From Calliopum simillimum (Eukaryota > Arthropoda > Insecta > Diptera > Lauxaniidae): 64,000 nucleotides of DNA. Location of the stretch: NCBI GenBank assembly GCA_951812925.1, contig OX638370.1:102562897-102626896 (forward strand), in the 5' to 3' direction. The notes under the pieces are model-generated. The model saw only the letters and a program-made list of their open reading frames with translations. It was not told where the DNA came from and searched no databases. The translations under genes and the position numbers were made by a program. Shown one piece after another: positions 56,450 to 64,000 of this stretch (its first letter is position 1; the number at the start of each line of letters is the position of its first letter).

Positions 56450-57770
56450 TTTGAAAAAATGTATTTTGCTTTATGAAAACTAAATATAGACTTGAAATTT
56501 TTTTGTAAGAAACATATTATTCGCAATATATCTTTTACGGCTAACTTATTTGAAATTTTATTGACACTTGTATAGGTATACGACGGTTAAAGCCAGAGTG
56601 GACTAATCTTCATACATTTGAAAAATGAGTTCAGTACTACAATCGATTGGTCAATCTGTCCTTTTTACGTCCAGAATGGTCCAAACACAGTTCTGCCAAT
56701 TTTCAAGAGATAATGTTATTGAAACATGAAATTTAGTGACAAGCAAAATTTAAAATGTAAATTTTGATGGTAAATATTTGGCATTAACCTCCTAATATTC
56801 AAAGCTATGAATGATTTTGTAGATCTTTGATAAGTACATATTGTTTTACGTACTTATGTAGATGCTAAATAATGTTGATCAATTCAAACTAAAGATGAAA
56901 AACAAAAAAAAATAATCATCGCAGCTGTCAGATAAAACTAGAAATTTGTCATATAGTAGATACCAGAAACTATAGTCTGTAGACCCTTTCTATCTCAAAT
57001 TTTTCGAAATTTGCAGTTGGGTTCTCAGACTTTTATAAAAATTCACAGAGCTGTTCTAAGTGCTCAGTATCGAGACCTCTCATTATTAGTTTTGCGGAAA
57101 ACAATTTTTTTTGCAAGTTATGAGCATGGAACTTCGGAGTGTCAAAGTAGTGTTTTTGCGAAAAATCGATGCAATTTTTTTCTAAATTCCGCCATTTTGT
57201 CAAAAATAGTTCTTTTCAATTTTTGTTTTCGGATTCTTGTAGCATCTTAGATGTTATTTTGATTTAAGTTAATAAATTTTGAAAATCTTGGAAATTTACA
57301 AAATGGCGGCTATTTTTTAAAAATCTTAAAAGTTTATTTTCTCAAAATATTTTTTTTTTTAAATTTTTGTTTTGCAGAAAGGTGGATGAAAAAAAAACAT
57401 TTTGTAGAAGACTTGTTTTGCGCTAAATAGCTGTGAGAGCCACGGGAATTTTTTTATAAAAAGTTACGTGACAATTTTTTTAACATTATTTTGTGCTTTG
57501 ATTTACCCACTAGGTGGCCAAAAATAATAAAAAATTCGAAGTATAAGAACATAACTTCCATTGCTTAGAAAATACAAGGTATACAAAAAAAAACCAATAT
57601 TTCCCACATAACTCATGAAAATATTGACAAAACGACGGCCATGTTTTGAAAAGTTTAATTTTCCCAAACATTTTTATTTTTTAAAATTTTTTTACGGGAT
57701 ATCTTTTGAAAAACGAATGTTTTTCATCCACCTTTCAAAGATTTCCGTAAAAAAAATTTAAAAAAAAAAA
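56450..57770. other. Intergenic, nothing recognised
   Basis: AT-rich with several AAAATTTTT..GTTTT stretches that look like low-complexity or old repeats; AAAGGTGGATGAAAAA at 57376 has a mirror near 57723-57738. Confidence 0.4.
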
Positions 57771-57775
57771 TATAT

Positions 57776-57942
57776 ATGAGCCGTTAATTTTGAAAGTGAC
57801 CTAAGTCCATTTCGGGGCAAAAATAATGTCATTCACATTATGGGCCGTAATAACCGATTCGTTCTGAACAAAATGCCAGCTAATTTATATTATGACATTA
57901 CTTCAAAATGGACTTAGGGCACTTTCAAAATAAACGGCTCAT
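57776..57942. mobile_element. 167-bp hairpin MITE
   Basis: ATGAGCCGTTAATTTTGAAA with GTGACCTAAGTCCATTT, and inverted ATGAGCCGTTTATTTTGAAA with GTGCCCTAAGTCCATTT. Arms of about 38 bp. Confidence 0.85.
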
Positions 57943-57944
57943 AA

Positions 57945-59415
57945 GTATGAAAATCGAAATTCGAACATAAACGAGTCCTGGGTTCAAGTTCAGGTTAGTT
58001 GAGTTCAGTGTTCATAGTCAAGTCATTATTACGGTTTAGCTCTGGTTTTCGAGATATTTCAATTTAAAAACAAATGGAAATTAGAGTAATTTCGCAAAAA
58101 ACGTCCCAAGTGTAAAATATACAAGTTTTTCTAAAGGTAACGTAAGTGTACCGAATTACGGCATTTTAAGGTACTTCTAGAACGATTCCAACTCAATTTT
58201 CAGATTGGATATACATGTGATGTTCCATAAGGATTAATTTATCCGGAGTCGATTAGTGCTAAATATGAGCATCATAACCCCTAGATTATGATAATTTTGT
58301 ATACTTTTAGTAACACTTCATTTGTCCCTAATTCCAGTCTAAAATTATGCGTTGAACCTAACTCCGTAAAATCGTGCACCTAACTCCAACTATATATGTA
58401 AATAAAATATCAAGTTTCTTCATTTTACACATTTTAAAATTTATTTATCTTTAATTCTGCTAACATTATGTTTTCCTTTTCTTTCAGGAACATAAGTAAG
58501 AACATATTACAAATGAAGTAGTCAATAAAATAAAAAAAGTCATGGCATTTGGTTCACTTGCATAAATTTATGCACGTTATTCCGACAGTAAGAAATTCAA
58601 AGCTTCTCTGGAATTTGTTAAAAAATTGTTCACATTATACACAATTATTTATAGTCACCCCATTCAGAAAAGTTCACTTATTACGTGACAAAAAAAGTTT
58701 AAGTATATTTTAGAACAATTAATAGTTAATTTTCGAAAATTGAAATGCCTCCATTTTCCTAATTACGTGATAGTCACGGAATAACGTTCACTCGTACAAA
58801 ATTATGCACCTAATTCTGGCATGAATAAAATCATAGTTTTCTTTGTAAAAAATAGTTTATTTTGCTTTAAAACTATTAGAAAACGATTTTAAAGTTAACA
58901 TAAATTGTTAATTTAACAAACTTCAATTAAATATACAAACATGTAATCCTGGAAACCCTTACAAAAATTTGTATGATACCTAACTTTTGTGTACGATAAA
59001 CGCGTTCGAAATCAAGGTAATTGGAAATTGGTTATTTGAAGCATCATTAAAAAGTTATGAACTAATAAAAAAAAAAATTAAGTTTAAGTTTTTGGTTCAA
59101 AAATCTTTGAAAGTGAGTTTAGTTTTCTTATTTTTCAACAAAAAGGAAAAACTGACGAAATTAGGTACTGGCCCGTAATTCGTTACATTTACCTTATACG
59201 ACTTTATTTTTAAAATTGCGAAAAAACTAACAATTTATCGTAATTTTTGGAAAAGATACAGCCATTTCAAAATTATGTTCCAATTAAGCACGCACAACAT
59301 GTCGTATGAGAAAAATTTATTTGATATGTCAAAATATAAATTTTTATTAATACTTTACTATACTGTACTTTTTGCGGTCGTAAGCACTCAATAAATAAGA
59401 AAAAGTGAAATATAT
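57945..59415. other. Intergenic, nothing recognised
   Basis: AT-rich. CACCTAA.TC and GTGCACCTAACTCC-like phrases recur near 58324-58390 and 58795-58820 without clear element ends. Confidence 0.4.
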
Positions 59416-59418
59416 TTC

Positions 59419-61479
59419 AGTACAGTCATTTGGAAGTTTTACCTGGAAAGTTTTGCGGGATTTTTGCAAATGAGTTATTTTATAGATTTCGATGTGCTCA
59501 TGCAGAATTTCAACTTTGCTAATTCGAGTCGTGTATGCTCGCGCCGCCGTATTGGAAAAATGGCGTCCAAAATCAGTTTTTTACAAATATCTCTTTAACG
59601 GTTACATTTAGAGAAAAATATTGTGGCGCAGTATTGTAGCTTATAAAATTTTCTTAAAAAATGATCTTTTATAGTTTCCGTGCGACTTGTAACTCAGGAG
59701 ATATTCTAATTCAAAATTTGAAAAAAATTAATAAATTGTGCATGCCGCTTATGAGTGGGCACAGTGAAGTGTTGTGTTTAAAATTATGATAACTTGTGAA
59801 CGGTGAGTCACACGTTCAAATCAAAAACACATTTTTATAGGGAATTACTTCCAATATAAGCTACATTTTAGTTTTTTTTCACATGACCTATAGTTTACGA
59901 GATATTTTTTCAAAAAACCTTAAATTTAGAAAAAAACCGTTTTTTCAAAATAGCTCTAAGCTCCCCTAACCTGCGTTCAGTCCAACCATAGTTTTCCGTC
60001 CTCGGTTTTTATATCTGTTTATGGTAGAATGAAATCTCCTTATTACGACTCTGAGCTTGGTTTTTTTTTTGTATCTTGTCTGAGTTATTCCCTCCCAAAA
60101 GTGAAGAAAACACTTTTTTGAGACTTACTTAAAGCTAAATAACAAAAACAGCATAAAGTAAAATTATTTTTTGTCATTTGATACGGATAGCTAAAACTAC
60201 CACCAAAAATTCGTACTTTAATCATTTTTACATTTAGTCTCTTCTCTCCAAGTTATAAGCCTTTAATGAAAGGATATCTCTCAATATTATACAGAACCTA
60301 TTTCCGGACTGAAAAATTTAGAAAGTAAAAATTTTATTATTTGCATCAATAACATATTTTATTACAAAAATTTTGAGCCCCCGCGGTCCAAGATCGGATG
60401 AAAAATGACCACTCTATTTTGGATTTAGTGAATAAACCTACTAAATTACTTGCTTCTATTTAAATAAATTAGCAGAACAAATTCGTTTGTTCATACACTA
60501 AATTCAGAATCTGCTTTCATTGAAAAGATCATAACTTTAGAATGGCTTGAAAAGCAAACCTGCGTTGGAAAGGTATTTTTATGCGCTATAAAAAAATTTT
60601 AAAGTTACCATTTTTTTTCTCGAAGAAGATGTGATTTTTAATACACTTTGTATGAAGTTCTCAACTGACTTCTTTCAAAAGTGTCATAGCTTTGGAATGA
60701 CTAGTCATATCTTAATGAATAGACCCTCGCAAGAAAGGTATTTTTATGCGCTATAAAAAATTGAAAAGTTAACATTTTTTATTCAAAGAAGATGTGATTT
60801 CTAATACATTTAGTATAAATTTTTCATATATCTTCATTTAGAAGGTCATAACTTTAGAACCCGATGATGTTTTTCAAAAAATTGATAAAACGCAGCAACA
60901 CCTTTCCAAAGAAGCCAAGATCATTGTACTACAATAAATCGTTCGGAAGATCTAAATTTTCAAAGACAATCTCGCAGTAGAAAAAAACACTCAAAACTTC
61001 AAACGATTTTAAGGCGCCTCAAAATTCACCGCACATATATGGCCCTAGGAGTTTTTTACATGAAATTTGACGTAGAATCCGAAACTGGATGTTACCAGGT
61101 CAAAAAATTTAGTTTCGAACAATTTGATCCGCTCTAGTGCCTACTCATAAGCGGCATGCTCAATTTACTAATTTTTTTAAAATTTTGCATTAGGATATCT
61201 CCTGAGTTTTAAGTCATACGGAAACAATCTAGGGGTCATTTTTATAGAAAATTTTATAAGCTACAATATTGCGCCACAATATTTTCCTCTAAATGTAACC
61301 GTTAAAGAGATATTTGTAAAAAACTGATTTTTCCAATATGGCGGCGCGAGCGAACATGACTCGAGGTAGCAAAGTTGAAATTCTGAAAGAGCACATCGAA
61401 ATCTATAAAATAACTCATTTGCAAAAATCACACAAAATATTCCCGGTAACATCAATTTATTCTCCCAAATGATTGTACT
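59419..61479. mobile_element. 2.06-kb foldback element with arms of about 340 bp
   Basis: AGTACAGTCATTTGG at the left and AGTACAATCATTTGG inverted at the right; arms then share TTTTTGCAAATGAGTTATTT, ATAGATTTCGATGTGCTC, ATATCTCTTTAACGGTTACA and AGCGGCATG-type blocks. The 1.35-kb interior is non-coding, with a tandem repeat (AAAGGTATTTTTATGCGCTA at 60570 and 60734, period 164). No transposase. Confidence 0.85.
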
Positions 61480-62740
61480 ATTTCATGAAATGAAGATATT
61501 TAACCAAACTGAATAAGAGTCTATTGAAAAAAACTAAACACTGAAAACTCACGGAATGGTCCTGAGGCCATGTACTCATATTTAAAAACAAATTAAAATG
61601 AGTTTTGTAAAATTAATTTTGTTTGTAAACGACTGATGAATATTTGATAATTAATACAACGAACTGTAAATAGAAATTCTTTGCACACAAACAAACTCTT
61701 CGATATACCGTCGCCGGGGCTAATAAAACCAGTTCAGTGAGCAAAACTTTCATCCGCAGCATTAAAATAATTCTTAAAAAATATTTGACTGAAATTTCCG
61801 CTTATCATCGCATGGCCAGATGTTAGCAACGAGGGTGTGGCCTTAGCACATGGCAGACATTTCTTCGGCTTTCGATTTTCCCCCCAACCCCCAACATAGC
61901 AACCAATCAGAGTTGAGCTGCTGACAGAATTTATGACAAACACATATGCACGCGCATAATCAATATCTTTGTACCCGAACCCCTAACTGAATCATCTGCA
62001 TGAGTGTAGCAGCATGAAAAACTCATACATACAAGCATATACAAATACAAATCATGAGTACATACCAATCTCCAGTGTGTGGGGAATTTTCAATTTATAT
62101 TGCCGTAGCAATAACGTTCAAAGACACATCGTCAAAAGCATAATAATTGCTGTTCCTACTAAGCTTCCACATCCCCCTGGTTGGTCGCTTTCATGGACCG
62201 ACGGACCGTTCATGCTAGTGGCTTTGCTGATGAATGGAAACAGTATACTAAAAAATTAATAATTGAGATATTAAGGAAGAATTCAGAGGGAATGCGAAAC
62301 ATCATCCCGATGAACTCGTTGTTGGTATATACGCATGAATGTATGTAAAAGTGAAACAAGAGTGTGTGAGTGACTCGGCAGATCCGGCCGGTCGGTCGGT
62401 CGGTTATGGTTTAATCATTATGCATAATATTAAGTTGGAGCAAATAATGGAATTTCCTTTTATGATTTCAAATAAACGAGATAAACATTGAATCAAACAT
62501 ATGACATCAAATTAAATACAAGCGATTCCACATAGCAATGGAACTTAAAAGGATACTTAAATTACAAATTGTATTCCATCATGTCACATGATACCGTTTA
62601 TAGATATGACCGTGTGTCTGAGTTTAGTAAGAAGGATTAAATGATTGCCTCTCAAAGTTTCAGGAACTTTATTTTTCTAGATAAGCTTCGAACGCAAAAA
62701 TCCAAGTCCAAATTATGTAGTGTTTCTCTGACAGCTAGTG
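61480..62740. other. Intergenic, less repetitive
   Basis: From about 61690 to 62460 the DNA is moderately GC-richer, has a GGTCGGTCGGTCGGTT run (62390) and no recognised repeat or exon. It could be regulatory DNA of a gene outside the window. Confidence 0.35.
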
Positions 62741-62744
62741 ATAT

Positions 62745-63990
62745 CATTAACCGCACACGCAAATACATTGACCCCGTTTTTGTTAAGCTGATTAAACATA
62801 GTGTATATAACCACTAGTCAAAGCAAAGGTGAGAGGATACAACCCTGAGGTGTTCCCTTGCTAACTGATTTGATCACCTGGCTGGCACCCATACAATCCT
62901 GAATAATTCTGGGTTAAGGCACACTCAGAAGAAAAAAACTATTGATCTTATGATTTTCGTATTTAATCTAACCGTTTTTACTATTAAAATAAGTCAATGG
63001 GACCCGTATTTTTAAAACAATAATTTCGAAACTATTATATAAATAGTATGTTTTTACTATCGATATAACGGTATGAGATCATTGATCCAATATTTCGTCT
63101 TATTAACACGTTAATTGTATGTGGGAGCACTATTATTCCAATAGTATATTTATTGTGTTCACACCATTGAAATAATGTTATTGTATAATACCATTAACAT
63201 AACAGTACATCTTATTATTAGTACTATTGATTTAATGTGATGATACCATTAGTACAATAGTACTTCTTATATCTGGTGCCATTGAATTAATGTGATGTGA
63301 TGACTACTTTGGTTTTGGTCTATTGTGTTTTTTTTCAAATGTACCGTTTTTCGACCTCGTTTAATAAAACGATCAGCTAGGATTTCCTTCGGAATAGATT
63401 TCGAATCTATGAAATATCTGGAAAAAGATGTCGTGAACCGTTTCATAAGGCATTTTCATGAAAATTAATTTTGACTGAGGATAGGTGTGATACCTTGTAG
63501 TTTTTGCAACATAATTGGCAAAATGCTGTCTGACTCAAGTGATTTATAGATTGAAAAGCTGTTTAGAGACCAAAAAATTCTGTCTTTGGTAATTTTTGAG
63601 CTGAAATTAACTGCCAGAAGATTATGAATGGGATTAGTACCAACAGCTATTTCCTAGTTCCCCACAGCCAGGAAAGTGAGTTTGAACTAAATGCTCTAGC
63701 GCTTCTTGCGTAGAATCTCTACACAGCCCGTCAGATTTCTTGACAAGGGATGAACAAGAGTATTCTTTAGATATAATTCTATCCAGCTTGGCTGAGTCCT
63801 TGATATTGTCTGTAGATTGGCAAAAAACTTCCAAGGACTGCTACTTTTTGAGGCAATCCCATGGCCTTAGTTTAAGACCTTTCTTTTGACCTTTCTTATG
63901 TTACTCAGGTCTTTATTCCAACAAGGCGGAAATTTTTTCCTGTTGCGTTTTCTTATGAGCTAACATCACTCTTATGTTCGCATATGGTAT
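62745..63990 (-). pseudogene. I/R1-like LINE reverse-transcriptase remnant
   Basis: On the minus strand, first (63834-63634) DNIKDSAKLDRIISKEYS..SLVKKSDGLCRDSTQEALEHL ending in VQTHFPG, the endonuclease-RT linker typical of RNase H-bearing LINEs. Then (about 63560-63480) a degraded GPDG..P..LQ block, then (62880-62745) SVSKGTPQGCILSPLL and a ruined YADD region (FACAVNDI). Multiple stops and shifts. About 62946-63330 is foreign AT-rich repeat sequence. It runs off the window end. Confidence 0.7.
62946..63330. repeat. Insertion with ATTGA.TTAATGTGATG repeats
   Basis: It separates two pieces of the LINE remnant. Units such as AGTACATCTTATTATTAGTA..ATTGATTTAATGTGATGAT and AGTACTTCTTATATCTGGTG..ATTGAATTAATGTGATG recur at about 60 bp. 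It starts CACTCAGAAGAAAAAAAC; the right end is unclear. Confidence 0.45.
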
Positions 63991-64000
63991 TAATAATGGT

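Noticed and set aside
62014..62259. 81-codon plus frame
   Set aside because: No recognised family or splice support; composition is not clearly coding.

Overview
This is a eukaryotic, AT-rich, intron-bearing window from an insect, most likely a higher fly (Diptera). The evidence is short introns with GT-AG borders, TATA plus TCAGT core promoters, a cuticular CPCFC protein, and the transposon types present (mariner, an RTE-like non-LTR element, hAT and TTAA-flanked elements). A tephritid-type fly is plausible, but the sequence alone does not settle the family. No bacterial features, operons or CRISPR arrays are present.

Five host genes can be assembled by splicing. (1) A 109-aa secreted His-rich protein, plus strand, 4629-13621, with an 8-kb first intron packed with transposon debris. 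(2) A 157-aa CPCFC cuticular protein, minus strand, 17972-18514. (3) Lunapark, the ER three-way-junction protein, minus strand, 31278-41292: seven coding exons, 423 aa, phases all agreeing, with an 8.4-kb intron hosting a transposon nest. (4) An 89-aa unrecognised protein, plus strand, 45013-45341, divergent from Lunapark. (5) A C11orf54-type ester hydrolase, plus strand, 51163-54648: five exons, 324 aa, with a decayed tandem copy behind it at 55164-56446.

Most of the rest is mobile DNA. There is a complete non-LTR retrotransposon of RTE type (27219-30711) with a 1034-codon endonuclease/reverse transcriptase frame, a microsatellite tail and a 9-bp target duplication. A 5'-truncated, internally deleted relative lies at 10707-11579 between exact 14-bp duplications. 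Two broken mariner elements (15365-16650 and 23307-24207), two RNase H/I-type LINE remnants (7516-8857 and 62745-63990), a Tc1-like scrap and a PIF/Harbinger relic were also found.

The most striking structures are long inverted-repeat (foldback) elements: a 2.97-kb TTAA-flanked element carrying a ~2-kb palindrome and inserted cleanly inside the Harbinger relic (34752-37719); a nest at 41574-44600 containing a 1.3-kb palindrome; a 1-kb TTAA-flanked foldback at 49577-50592; and further foldbacks at 25725-26120, 47089-47762 and 59419-61479. I did not find a convincing new gene system; the unusual content is the density and nesting of non-autonomous, palindrome-forming elements around and inside small host genes.
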